NCBI RefSeq assembly: GCF_945957465.1
Contig: NZ_CAMFLC010000013.1
Location: forward strand, 1 to 64,000
From: an uncultured Leifsonia sp.
GTDB taxonomy: Bacteria; Actinomycetota; Actinomycetes; Actinomycetales; Microbacteriaceae
Length of the DNA stretch: 64,000 nt
Direction of reading: 5' to 3'
Shown: positions 8,405-16,227 of the stretch, piece after piece
Numbering within the stretch: position 1 is the stretch's first letter
How the letters are laid out: each line of letters starts with the position of its first letter
Translations under genes and position numbers: made by a program
The notes under the pieces: model-generated
The model's database searches: none
Told to the model about the DNA's origin: nothing
What the model saw: only the letters and a program-made list of their open reading frames with translations

Positions 8405-8744
8405 CAGGATCACCGATTACCGGGTGCCGCCGACCCGCGGGCTGCGGCGCCGCCTGCTGTGGCGGTTGCGGCGCATGCGCGGCGCGGTCGACGTGGAGAC
8501 GCTCGAGGTGTTCGAGCACGAGCTCGCCGCGTTCGAGCGTGCGGGCGTGGCCGACCTGGAGCGCCAGCGCACCCGCAACGTCGCCGCCTGCTCCGCGCGG
8601 CTCGCCGAGGCGCAGTCGCGGGTGGAGCTCGTCCGCCGTGCGCTCGAGCGCGCCGAGGCCGACATCCGCCGCGCCGAGCAGGACGCCGCCCGCCTGGACG
8701 CCAAGCTCGCCGGCGGCGACCCTGAACTGCACAGCTACGCCTAG
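8391..8744 (+). CDS. Hypothetical coiled-coil protein, 117 aa; second gene of the OmpA-lipoprotein operon
   Basis: Short, highly charged helical protein. An Arg-rich N-terminus (LRRRLLWRLRRMRG) is followed by a long amphipathic helix with Ala/Glu/Arg heptads (SARLAEAQSRVELVRRALE). No family is recognised and no membrane span is seen. Its ATG at 8391 lies inside the last codons of the upstream gene (14-bp overlap), which implies translational coupling. Ten bases separate its stop from the next start. With two other proteins of the operon also carrying coiled coils, it may assemble with them. Confidence 0.6.
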   Translation: MRERDRITDYRVPPTRGLRRRLLWRLRRMRGAVDVETLEVFEHELAAFERAGVADLERQRTRNVAACSARLAEAQSRVELVRRALERAEADIRRAEQDAARLDAKLAGGDPELHSYA

Positions 8745-8754
8745 GAGGACCCGT

Positions 8755-9720
8755 ATGCCGAGGGACATCGTCACGAAGCCGCGCCGGGTCCGCCCGAGCG
8801 TCGGCCACCTCTCGCCACTGGCGCACGTGCTCGTGTACGTGCTGCTGGTGGCGATGCTCGCCGTCGACTACATCCTGCTCGCCCAGGCTCTGACGCTGCT
8901 GCTGCGCAACGACAGCCAGTACGGCTCGATCGGTCTGCAGATGTACGTCATCACCCTGGGCATCTCGCTCGCCGTGGTGTCGCTGCCGCACGTGGCCGCG
9001 ATCCTGCTGCGCCGGGTGCAGGCACGCGTGATGCACCGCGGCTGGATCCCCGTCGCCGTGGGGCTGCTGCTGCTGTGGGCCGCCCTGCTCGCCGCGATCA
9101 CGATCGCCCGGATCAAGGCCGGCATCGACGCCGCGGGCGCGGGAGGCCTCACCGGCCTGGTCGGCGGATCGACCTCCGCCGCGCCGGCGTTCTCGTGGTC
9201 GGCTCCGGACACGATCATGGCCTTCCTGATGCTGGGGGTCCTCGCGACCTCCGGAACGATCAGCTTCGTGGTCGCCTGGCTGACCACGCGCCCGCTGCTC
9301 GTCGCCGCCGAGAAGGCGCACGCGCAGGTGGGCCGCCTGCGGACGCATCGCGACCGGCTGCTCGCCGAGGCGGTCAGGGCGGAGGAGGGCGCGCGCCACG
9401 CCGCCGGCCTCGACGCGCAGGATGCGGTGCGCTTCGCCGGCGCCCACGCCACCTTCCACGCGCGGCTCGACGTGATCCGCGCGCGCATCGCCACCCGGCT
9501 GGCCCAGCGGGCACGCGACCCGGAGAGCACCAGCCAGATCATCCGCGAGCTGCGGGCGCGGCGCGTGGTCGAGGCGTCGACGCCGCCGGCGGCCGTGCCG
9601 GGCACCTCGGCGGCCGCTGCCGTCGAGCCGGCGACCGGAGGGCCGCAGCTCCGGGAGCCGGAGACCGTGCAGGCTCCCGCGGTCGACGGGTCGCCGACGA
9701 CCTGGGGGTTCGAGCGGTGA
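8755..9720 (+). CDS. Membrane protein with four TM segments and a cytoplasmic coiled-coil tail; third gene of the operon
   Basis: 321 residues. Four hydrophobic segments are visible at about residues 23-50, 65-85, 98-118 and 150-172. A helical charged tail follows at about 180-270 (AEKAHAQVGRLRTHRDRLL, RAEEGARHAAGLDAQDAVRF), then a Pro/Ala-rich end. I do not recognise the family. A four-TM protein with a long helical tail next to an OmpA-domain partner recalls the MotA/MotB or ZorA/ZorB layout, but I see no MotA signature, so this is only an architectural analogy. AGGAGGA lies six bases upstream of the ATG at 8755. Its TGA overlaps the next gene start (GTGA). Confidence 0.6.
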   Translation: MPRDIVTKPRRVRPSVGHLSPLAHVLVYVLLVAMLAVDYILLAQALTLLLRNDSQYGSIGLQMYVITLGISLAVVSLPHVAAILLRRVQARVMHRGWIPVAVGLLLLWAALLAAITIARIKAGIDAAGAGGLTGLVGGSTSAAPAFSWSAPDTIMAFLMLGVLATSGTISFVVAWLTTRPLLVAAEKAHAQVGRLRTHRDRLLAEAVRAEEGARHAAGLDAQDAVRFAGAHATFHARLDVIRARIATRLAQRARDPESTSQIIRELRARRVVEASTPPAAVPGTSAAAAVEPATGGPQLREPETVQAPAVDGSPTTWGFER

Positions 9721-10925
9721 CCGGCCTCGCGAAGGCGGGTCGAGCCGGTCTGCTGCGCGCGGTGATGGCGGGGGCCGCTGTGCTCGTGGTCGGCGGCGGT
9801 CTCGCCGCCTGCACCTCGGCGACCGCCGCCGGCGGCGCCTGCGACCAGTCGCACAAGCGCAACCTGGGCGTCGTCGCCGGAAGCACCGCGAACGCGCCGG
9901 CGGTCACGGTTCCCGCCAGCGCGTCCGCACAGCTGAAGGCGGTCGGCGAGAGCAACGGCAGCGTGACCGTCGTCATCCCGTCGGGCACCCCGCAGACGAT
10001 GGGGACCACCTCGATCGGGTCGAGCGCACAGGACGCCATCGTCTGCCAGAACGACCAGCGCACCAAGCTCACCCAGATCACGTCGTATCTCTCCGGGCTC
10101 AAGGCCGCGTCGCCGCAGGTCGACTTCCTCGGCGCCATCGACCAGGCCGCACGCGACCTCGGCTCGAATCCGCTCGGGGTGCTCGTCTTCGGCAGCGGCC
10201 TCCAGACGGCCGACCCGCTGAACTTCGCCGGGAGCGGCCTGCTCTACGCCGATCCGGCCCAGGTCGTCTCCGACCTGCGGTCGCGCAACCTGCTGCCGTC
10301 CGATCTGAAGGGCGTCACGGTCTACTGGTCGGGGATGGGAGACACCGCGGGAGCCCAGCAACCGCTGACCGTTCCAGCGCGCAGCAACCTCGCCGCGATC
10401 TGGACGGCCGTCATCAAGGCGGCGGGCGGCACGCTCTCCCTGCTGCCCGAGCCGGCCTCGGGAGGCGCCGAAGCCGGGCTGCCGGCCGTGACGCCGGTGC
10501 CGGTGGAGGCCGTGAGCACCAAGACGGACTGGTCGCGTCCGCTCGTCCTGCGCAACAGCGACCTGCGGTTCGTGAAGGACACGGCGACCTTCGCCGATCC
10601 GGCGGCGGCGCAGCAGCTGCTCGGCTCGCTCGCCCCCTCGATCGAGCAGAGCGGCGGAGTCATCACGATCACGGGCACGGCCTCCAAAGACCAGGCCACC
10701 GACAACACCGCTGACACCGCACTCTCGCTGCGGCGGGCGAACGCGGTCAAGGCCGCCCTGGTGGCGCTGGGCGTCCCGGACGCGAAGCTGGCGACCGCCG
10801 GCGTCGGCTACGAGTGGTGCGGCTTCACCAGCGAGACCGACGCCTCCGGCGCCTACTCGGACGCCCTCGCCGAGCAGAACCGCTCGGTCGTGCTCACCTC
10901 CGCGGGCGTCTCGCTCTGCGGCTGA
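9717..10925 (+). CDS. OmpA-domain lipoprotein, fourth gene of the operon
   Basis: 402 residues. The N-terminus is a lipoprotein signal peptide with lipobox LAAC (Cys near residue 31), so it should be anchored on the outer face of the cell membrane. A middle alpha/beta region, about residues 75-230, resembles a von Willebrand A-like fold (LGVLVFGSGLQTADPL, LKGVTVYWSGMG), but I see no clear metal-ion (MIDAS) motif. Residues about 270-400 match an OmpA/MotB peptidoglycan-binding domain. There, VITITGTASKDQATDN, SLRRANAVKAALVALGV and EQNRSVVLTS correspond to the usual strand, RA-helix and NRRV blocks. The Asp of the usual TD-x-x-G loop is not clearly conserved. The GTG start overlaps the upstream stop by four bases. 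Confidence 0.75.
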   Translation: MTGLAKAGRAGLLRAVMAGAAVLVVGGGLAACTSATAAGGACDQSHKRNLGVVAGSTANAPAVTVPASASAQLKAVGESNGSVTVVIPSGTPQTMGTTSIGSSAQDAIVCQNDQRTKLTQITSYLSGLKAASPQVDFLGAIDQAARDLGSNPLGVLVFGSGLQTADPLNFAGSGLLYADPAQVVSDLRSRNLLPSDLKGVTVYWSGMGDTAGAQQPLTVPARSNLAAIWTAVIKAAGGTLSLLPEPASGGAEAGLPAVTPVPVEAVSTKTDWSRPLVLRNSDLRFVKDTATFADPAAAQQLLGSLAPSIEQSGGVITITGTASKDQATDNTADTALSLRRANAVKAALVALGVPDAKLATAGVGYEWCGFTSETDASGAYSDALAEQNRSVVLTSAGVSLCG

Positions 10926-10951
10926 CGCCGCTCCCCGCGCGACATCGCCGC

Positions 10952-11008
10952 CGAGACGGCGCGAACTCGGCTCGGATCCGCCGGGAGGGTGGAGAATCAG
11001 CCGTCTCG
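10952..11008. other. Possible hairpin between convergent genes
   Basis: CGAGACGGC at 10952-10960 is the exact reverse complement of 11000-11008, with a 39-base loop, between the convergent lipoprotein and DUF5666-like genes. It could form a weak terminator. Nothing else is seen in this gap. Confidence 0.3.
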
Positions 11009-11018
11009 CAGCCGGCGG

Positions 11019-11816
11019 TCACACGGTCGGGGCGGGCGTGGGCACGGGCGTGGAGGTCGTGGAGTGCTTGGCTGCGAGGTGGGCGATGCGCGTAGCGGTC
11101 ACGCTGTCGCCGCTGCGCGCGCCGAGCACCGCGATGCGGTCGCCCACGGCGAACGAGGAGACGGTGGCCGGGCTCTTCGGCGTGCCGTAGGCCGTCGACG
11201 AATCGACCGTCACCGTGATGGTCGCGCCCGCGGCCGACCGGACGGTCCAGGTGTCGCCGGAGATCGCCGTCAGCGTTCCGACCGTGCCCTTGGCGTGCGT
11301 GCGGGCGCCGGCGCCCGTCGCGGCGTGCTTCGCCGTGCCGCGCAGCACCTGGTTCGAGGCGGCGGGGACCGCGGTGTTCGCGGCCGCGACAGCGGCGGAG
11401 ACGCCCCACGCGGTTCCGCCGGCCACCACCACGACCGCGAGGACGGCCGCCGCCACCCCGAGGCCGAGCGTGTGGCGACGGACGAAGGACGGGCGCGTCT
11501 GCGACTCCCCCGCCTTCATTCCGTCGGTGACCGCCATCCCGGGCGCCGGGGTCGTGGGCGCCCAGGTCGTCGGGGCCGGCGTCGGCGCGGGTGCGGCGTG
11601 TTGCTGCGCAGCCGGCCAGGCCAACGGGGTCGTCGGGAGGCCGTCCGGTTCGTGGTGCGCGTCCTGCTCCCACGGCAGCGGGGTCGTCGGGAGGCCGTCC
11701 GGTTCGTCGTGCGCGTCCTGCTCCCACGGCAAGGGCGTCGTCGGCAGGTCGCCGTTGTCGCTGTGGTCCATCTGCTCGCTCTGGTCGTCGCGGTCGCGCG
11801 GCTCGTCGGTGTCCAT
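11019..11816 (-). CDS. Single-pass membrane protein with DUF5666-like extracellular domain
   Basis: 265 residues. The acidic N-terminus contains an 18-residue repeat (DGLPTTPLPWEQDAHDEP) present a little over twice and encoded by 54-bp DNA repeats. A Pro/Thr linker follows, then a TM segment near residues 115-140 (LGLGVAAAVLAVVVVAGGTAWGV). The C-terminal domain (about 170-245) reads GTVGTLTAISGDTWTV, TITVTVDSSTAYG and VGDRIAVLGARSGDSVTATRI, the alternating strands of DUF5666-type OB-like domains. It ends in a Thr/Pro tail. Orientation is probably N-in, C-out. Its role is unknown. It sits directly downstream of the histidine kinase gene on the same strand with a 23-bp gap, so it may share that operon. 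Confidence 0.7.
   Translation of the reverse strand: MDTDEPRDRDDQSEQMDHSDNGDLPTTPLPWEQDAHDEPDGLPTTPLPWEQDAHHEPDGLPTTPLAWPAAQQHAAPAPTPAPTTWAPTTPAPGMAVTDGMKAGESQTRPSFVRRHTLGLGVAAAVLAVVVVAGGTAWGVSAAVAAANTAVPAASNQVLRGTAKHAATGAGARTHAKGTVGTLTAISGDTWTVRSAAGATITVTVDSSTAYGTPKSPATVSSFAVGDRIAVLGARSGDSVTATRIAHLAAKHSTTSTPVPTPAPTV
11625..11752. repeat. 54-bp tandem repeat, about 2.4 copies, within the DUF5666-like gene
   Basis: Two nearly identical 54-bp units (11625-11678 and 11679-11732) plus a partial third encode the 18-residue DGLPTTPLPWEQDAH motif in the cytoplasmic N-terminus of the membrane protein. Confidence 0.8.
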
Positions 11817-11839
11817 GCGCCAACGGTCTCAGCGTCAGA

Positions 11840-13210
11840 TCAGGAGCGCGCTCGGGACATGTCAGAGGAACGTAAAGTCACCCGGAAGACCGCTCCGCCG
11901 CCGTCCGCCGGTCCGGCGTCGATCGTCGCGCCGAGCCGGCCGGCGAGGCTGTGCGCGATCGAGAGTCCGAGCCCGGTGCCTACCGGACGTGCGCCGCGGT
12001 AGCGCGCGTGGAGGGCGCCGCGATCGAACGCCACCGGTGCGTCCTCGGCGCTCAGTCCGGGCCCCCTGTCGCGCACGGACAGCTCGACGAGCCCTGGGAG
12101 GCCGCGCGCGGTCACGACGATCTCCGACTCCGCCGGCGCGACCCGCAGCGCGTTCTCCACCAGCCCGTCGAGAATCTGCCGCAGCCGCATCTCGTCGGTG
12201 AGGACCCCGAGCGGAGCCGGTGGCAGGTCTGCCCGGAGTGCGACTCCGGCCCCGCCGCTCGCGCCCGACCAGGCCCGCAGCACCGCCGCGACGGTGTCGC
12301 GCGCGTCGAACTGCTGCGGCACGATCGTGAAGTCGTCGGCCTCCAGCCGCGCCAGCTCGAGGAGGTCGTCGACGAAGTGCCGCAGTCGCTCCGACTCCGC
12401 CGAGAGCGTCCGCCCGGCCTCCGCGACGCCGTCGGGCGGGATGACCCCGTCGGCGAGCGCCTCCGCGTACCCGCGGATCGCGGTCAGCGGCGTCCGGATC
12501 TCGTGCGAGACCGAGAGCAGGAACTCCCGCTGCCGGTCCTCGCTCGTCGCCAGGGCCGTGTCGAGCGTCCGCAGCGCCTGCGCGATGTCCTCGATCTCAG
12601 CGACCGGCTGCGCGTCGATCGGAACGCGCCGCCGCCCTCCGGCCAGCGCCCTGGCGCCGTCCGCGAGCCGTCGCAGCGGCCGGCCGAGGAGGCGCGCGAG
12701 CAGCACGCCCGCGGCCGTCGCGACCACGAGGCCGATGACCACGGCGAGCAGGATGCCGCGCAGCAGCTCGGCGTCGCCCGCGGCGATGTCGGCCACCTTG
12801 CGCACGCCGACGATGCCGCCGCCGTCCGCGCCCGGGATGCCGACCAGCACCGCGTCCCTGCCGTTCAGCGTCGTGGTCGTGGAGACCGCGCGTCCGGCGC
12901 GCAGCTCGCGCACCACGGCGGGGTCGACGAAGGCGCGCGCAGCGCCTGTGACCGCGCCGTCGGGCGAGACGACCGCGAACCGGTCGCCCACGACCGCCGG
13001 CCGAACGGCACCGGCCCGTCCGGATGCCAGCAGGGCGGCGGCCTGGGTCTTGAGCTGCTGGCGTGCCTGGTTCTCCTCCACGGTCTGCACCACCTGCACC
13101 GCGACGAGCGCCGTCACCAGCACGGCGATCAGCGCCACGGCGAACGTCACCAGCACGAAACGTCCGCTCAGCGAGCCGAGCAGGCGCCGCCGCGGCGCCG
13201 GCCCGGTCAC
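11840..13210 (-). CDS. Sensor histidine kinase of a two-component system
   Basis: 456 residues. One TM segment near residues 15-40 and a second near 155-180 bracket an extracytoplasmic sensor region with no recognised ligand domain. A HAMP linker follows, then HisKA with the phospho-acceptor His in SVSHEIRTPLTAIRGYAEAL (near residue 235). The ATPase domain has LVENALRVAP (N box), VRDRGPGL (G1) and GTGLGLSIAHSLA (G2). The GTG at 13210 overlaps the response-regulator stop by four bases (GTGA), so the pair is translationally coupled. The stimulus is unknown. The secreted DUF1996 gene is divergent from the pair. Confidence 0.88.
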   Translation of the reverse strand: MTGPAPRRRLLGSLSGRFVLVTFAVALIAVLVTALVAVQVVQTVEENQARQQLKTQAAALLASGRAGAVRPAVVGDRFAVVSPDGAVTGAARAFVDPAVVRELRAGRAVSTTTTLNGRDAVLVGIPGADGGGIVGVRKVADIAAGDAELLRGILLAVVIGLVVATAAGVLLARLLGRPLRRLADGARALAGGRRRVPIDAQPVAEIEDIAQALRTLDTALATSEDRQREFLLSVSHEIRTPLTAIRGYAEALADGVIPPDGVAEAGRTLSAESERLRHFVDDLLELARLEADDFTIVPQQFDARDTVAAVLRAWSGASGGAGVALRADLPPAPLGVLTDEMRLRQILDGLVENALRVAPAESEIVVTARGLPGLVELSVRDRGPGLSAEDAPVAFDRGALHARYRGARPVGTGLGLSIAHSLAGRLGATIDAGPADGGGAVFRVTLRSSDMSRARS

Positions 13211-13893
13211 GCTTCGTCCGCGACGCTGTAACCGACCCCGCGCACGGTGCGGACGATGCCTGCGGCGTCGCCGAGCTTGACGCGGAGCTGGGCGATGTGG
13301 ACGTCGACGGTTCGGCTGCTGGAGTAGTCGGCGACCCCCCACACCGACGAGAGCAGCTGCTCCCGGGTGAACACCCGGCCCGGCTGGCTCATCAGCCGGT
13401 CGAGCAGGTCGAACTCGGTCGCGGTGAGATCCACGCGCCCTGCCGCGGTCTCCACCCGCCGCCGGGAACCGTCGAGGTGCACACCGCCCACGCTGCGGGT
13501 CGGGGCCGCGACGGGTCCGGCCGCCCGGCGCACCATCCCCTTGAGCCGGGCGACGAGCTCGCGCGGCGAGAACGGCTTGGTGAGGTAGTCGTCGGCGCCG
13601 AGCTCGAGACCGAGGATCCGGTCGACCTCGTCGTCGCGCGCGGTGACGAAGATGACCGGCGTCCAGTCGTCCCTGGCTCGGAGGGTGCGGCAGACCTCGA
13701 TCCCGTCGAGCCCGGGGATGCCGACGTCGAGCACGATCGCGACCGGCCGCAGGCGGTCGATCGCGGCGAGCGCCTGCCGGCCGTCGGTCTCGACGTGGAC
13801 GCCGAAGCCCGCACCTGTGAGGTACAGCCGCTCCAGTTCCACGATCGCGGCCTCGTCCTCCACGACGAGCACCAGACCTCTCTCCTCGCCCAC
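13207..13893 (-). CDS. Response regulator, OmpR/PhoB family
   Basis: 228 residues. The receiver domain (1-120) has the acidic pair in VVEDE, the phospho-acceptor Asp56 in AIVLDVGIPG, and the conserved Lys in YLTKPFSPREL. The winged-helix DNA-binding domain (about 135-225) shows LTATEFDLLDRLMSQPGRVFTREQLL and the recognition helix SSSRTVDVHIAQLRVKL. It likely activates or represses nearby genes when phosphorylated by the kinase at 11840-13210. CAAGAT lies six bases before the GTG start, suggesting a leaderless transcript from a promoter facing away from the DUF1996 gene. Confidence 0.9.
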   Translation of the reverse strand: MGEERGLVLVVEDEAAIVELERLYLTGAGFGVHVETDGRQALAAIDRLRPVAIVLDVGIPGLDGIEVCRTLRARDDWTPVIFVTARDDEVDRILGLELGADDYLTKPFSPRELVARLKGMVRRAAGPVAAPTRSVGGVHLDGSRRRVETAAGRVDLTATEFDLLDRLMSQPGRVFTREQLLSSVWGVADYSSSRTVDVHIAQLRVKLGDAAGIVRTVRGVGYSVADEA

Positions 13894-14003
13894 CCGTCCA
13901 TCTTGACGGTTCGGGCACCCGCGCCACGCCGTTTCCCTGCCGCCTTACCGATTCTTTACATTCCGCTCTCACACCCCGAACCCGGAGGAGGTCGGATGGG
14001 CGC

Positions 14004-14951
14004 ATGATCTTCTCACTGCGTTCTCCCGCCGGCCTCGCCATCGCCTTCGGTGCGGCGCTCGTGCTCGCCGCCGGCACCGCCGCCGCGACGGCCGCGGGCG
14101 TGGCGGCGTCTGCGCCCGCACGCGTCGACACCGCGGGGTTCCCCTCCGGCGGCGCGAATCCCGGCATCTTCACCGACACCTGCACCCGGTCGAGAACCGC
14201 GCCGGACGATCCGATCATGATGCCGGGGATGACCGGGATGTCGATGCAGCACGACTTCTTCGGCAATCCGGCCGTGCGCGCGTCGTCGACCGCCGCGACG
14301 CTGCGGGGCGGGTCCACGACGTGCTCGACCTCCGCCGACGCCTCGGCCTACTGGACCCCGGTGGTCTTCCAGCACGGCCGGGCGCTCACCCCGCAGCGCA
14401 CGCTGTTGTACTGGCGCTCGCCCGGCCCGATCGCCTCGTCGACGCGCTCGATGCCGGAGGGCATCAGCCTGATCGCGGGGAACGAGACGGCGACCGCGCC
14501 GCAGAGCACCTCGGTCGTGGACTGGACCTGCACGACGACGGCCGGCCAGCGGGCGCCGCGGGGCGATCTGCCGCACGACTGCCCGGCCGGATCGCAGCTG
14601 CGGCTGGTCATCACGTTCCCGGACTGCTGGGACGGGCACACGATGGACGGCCGCGACCGCTCGGGCGCGGTGTACTCGACGGCGTCCGGGTGCCCCGCGT
14701 CGCACCCGGTGCACATCCCGCAGCTCGTGCTGCATGTCAGCTACCCCACGAGCAGCGTTGACGGCATCACCCTCTCGACCGGGCCGCAGACGCAGGGGCC
14801 CCCGGTGACGGGGCATGCCGATTTCGTGAGCGGCTGGCAGCAGGGCCGCATGGATGCCGACACGGCCGCCTGCGTGACCGCTCAGGTGCGCTGCGGCCCG
14901 GTGAGCGGCGCACAGGCCGCGCCGCGCGGCGGCAAGCCCGGCGACCGGTGA
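14004..14951 (+). CDS. Secreted DUF1996 domain-containing protein
   Basis: 315 residues with an N-terminal signal peptide (hydrophobic stretch near residues 10-32, Ala-rich cleavage region). Residues about 60-285 match DUF1996: MPGMTGMSMQHDFFGN, STTCSTSADASAYWTPVVF, LRLVITFPDCWDGH and CPASHPVHIPQLVLHVSYP. His and paired Cys residues are characteristic. The family occurs in fungi and actinobacteria and is secreted. Its role is not established. GGAGGAGG lies 12 bases before the chosen ATG, and a second ATG at 13996 opens only a three-codon frame. It is divergent from the two-component pair, which may control it. Confidence 0.82.
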   Translation: MIFSLRSPAGLAIAFGAALVLAAGTAAATAAGVAASAPARVDTAGFPSGGANPGIFTDTCTRSRTAPDDPIMMPGMTGMSMQHDFFGNPAVRASSTAATLRGGSTTCSTSADASAYWTPVVFQHGRALTPQRTLLYWRSPGPIASSTRSMPEGISLIAGNETATAPQSTSVVDWTCTTTAGQRAPRGDLPHDCPAGSQLRLVITFPDCWDGHTMDGRDRSGAVYSTASGCPASHPVHIPQLVLHVSYPTSSVDGITLSTGPQTQGPPVTGHADFVSGWQQGRMDADTAACVTAQVRCGPVSGAQAAPRGGKPGDR

Positions 14952-15013
14952 GACGGACCCGGAATCCGTCGCACCGAAGTCTGTACATTTCCATAGAAAC
15001 GCAACACAATGAC

Positions 15014-15038
15014 ATTACATGAGCCACCCTCATGTAAT
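15014..15038. promoter_or_regulatory. Perfect hairpin containing the start codon of the DUF4062 gene
   Basis: ATTACATGAG (15014-15023) and CTCATGTAAT (15029-15038) are exact reverse complements separated by CCACC. The gene start codon (15019-15021) lies inside the left arm. The hairpin could mask translation initiation, or the site could be a dimeric operator. The flanking sequence 14975-15015 is unusually AT-rich for this genome. Confidence 0.6.
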
Positions 15039-15813
15039 CCGGACACCCGATCAACGATTACGCATCTTCGTCTCGTCGACGCTGCAGGAGCTCGCCCCCG
15101 AACGCCGCGCCGCCAAGACGGCGATCGAGCGGCTGCACCTCGCCCCGGTGATGTTCGAGCTGGGCGCACGCCCGCACCCGCCCCGCGAGCTCTACCGCGC
15201 CTACCTCCAGCAGTCCGACGTCTTCCTCGGCCTCTACTGGGAGCGCTACGGATGGGTCGCCCCCGACGAGCACGTCTCCGGGCTGGAGGACGAGTACAAC
15301 CTCTGCCCCGACGACGTGCCGCGCCTGCTCTACGTCAAAGCGCCGGCCGAGCGCGACGAGAGGCTCAGCCGGCTGCTGAACCGGATCCGCGACGACGACC
15401 GCGCCGCCTACAAGTACTTCGAGACGCCCCGAGAACTGGCGGAACTCGTGGCGGCCGACCTGGCCACGCTCCTGGCCGAGCGGTTCGACCAGAGCCGGTC
15501 CGACCTCCTCGGCGCCGGCGCGGCGGGAGGCGCGGACGACGCCGGCGGCGCAGGCGGTGCGCCCGCAGCGCTCGCGGAACCGCGCTCGGAGCCCGATCCG
15601 GCGGTCGCCGATCCGGTGCGCCTGCCGACACCGCTCACCGACCTGGTGGGCCGCGAGGCCGACATCGCCGAGCTCCGCAGGCTGCTGAGCTCCGGCGCGC
15701 GCTTCGTCACATCACCGAGAGGTCGAGCCCGCGCGCTTGATAGATGCCCTCGACGACTTCGAAGAGCCCGTGCTTGGCGACCAGCTTCGACTGACGCCAG
15801 AGGCTCGGGTTGA
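15019..15813 (+). pseudogene. Truncated DUF4062 protein gene (STAND-type ATPase, 5' part only)
   Basis: The first about 230 codons are intact. LRIFVSSTLQELAPERRAAK, SDVFLGLYWERYGWV and GLEDEYNLCP mark a DUF4062 domain, a TIR/SIR2-like alpha/beta domain found at the N-terminus of large STAND NTPases. A linker leads to LTDLVGREADIAELRRLL, which in full-length proteins is followed directly by the P-loop of an NB-ARC-like ATPase and then TPR repeats. Here the homology stops at FVT (about 15710). The frame then runs 34 codons through unrelated sequence belonging to the opposite-strand alkyl sulfatase fragment. The ATPase and repeats are missing, so it is probably non-functional. Confidence 0.75.
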
Positions 15814-16021
15814 CCGAGGTGGGAGCATCGCCGTCGACGAAGTCGTACGCCGACGCATCCCAGACCACGGTGCCATCGGCATCGCGGATCACCGGGTCGG
15901 CCAGCGTGCCGAGGAAACCGCGGTCGGCGTCGTCGAAGTCGGCGGTGTCGTCGAACGGCAGCGCGCCGAGAAGCGCGGCGTTGGCCTCGGCGACCGATGG
16001 CGTCGGATCGTTCTGCTTCAT
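15707..16021 (-). pseudogene. Truncated alkyl sulfatase (SdsA/BDS1-type MBL fold) gene, 5' part only
   Basis: The first 104 codons match the N-terminus of alkyl sulfatases: ANAALLGALPFDDTADFDDADRGFLGTL, VVWDASAYDFVDGDAP, PSLWRQSKLVAKHGLFEVVEGIYQARGLDLSVM. In full-length enzymes (about 630-660 residues) the next segment begins the metallo-beta-lactamase domain with its zinc ligands. Here a TGA follows the Met directly, at the junction with the truncated DUF4062 gene. The ATG at 16021 has GGAGGAG upstream. Without the metal site it cannot hydrolyse sulfate esters. Confidence 0.75.
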
Positions 16022-16227
16022 GACGAGCTTCTCCTCCACGTCCACACGGCCCTGCGTCGCACCGTTACCGCAGAGATTTCCGTAGGGGCGGGGGCGGCGT
16101 CAAGACCCCGAGGGCCGCCGGGCAGCAGTGGTCGTCGGCCGGGTCGGTCGACTCGGGATGGGCGGGCAGGCCGGCGGCGTCGAACTGCCGCAGGTTCTGT
16201 GCGAGCAGTCGTTGCCCGACTCCGCGA
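16022..16227. other. Gene-poor stretch with a possible decayed coding remnant
   Basis: 206 bp between the alkyl sulfatase fragment and the isochorismatase-fold gene. On the minus strand one frame stays open with protein-like composition (QRLLAQNLRQFDAAGLPAHP, then DDHCCPAALGVL) to a stop near 16070, but it has no start of its own. It may be the tail of a lost gene, in keeping with the deletion next door. The promoter for the fragment probably lies here too. Confidence 0.3.

Noticed and set aside
7589-10925. Zorya defence system
   Set aside because: No ZorA/MotA signature in the four-TM protein, and no ZorC, ZorD helicase or ZorE nuclease gene nearby; the similarity is only in outline.
11018-11090. 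Possible attachment site or operator between convergent genes
   Set aside because: Only a weak 9-bp inverted repeat was found and no integrase or tRNA gene is near.
11840-14317. 825-residue frame extending the histidine kinase upstream
   Set aside because: The extension reads through the response regulator gene in another frame. The kinase homology begins at the GTG at 13210, coupled to the regulator stop.
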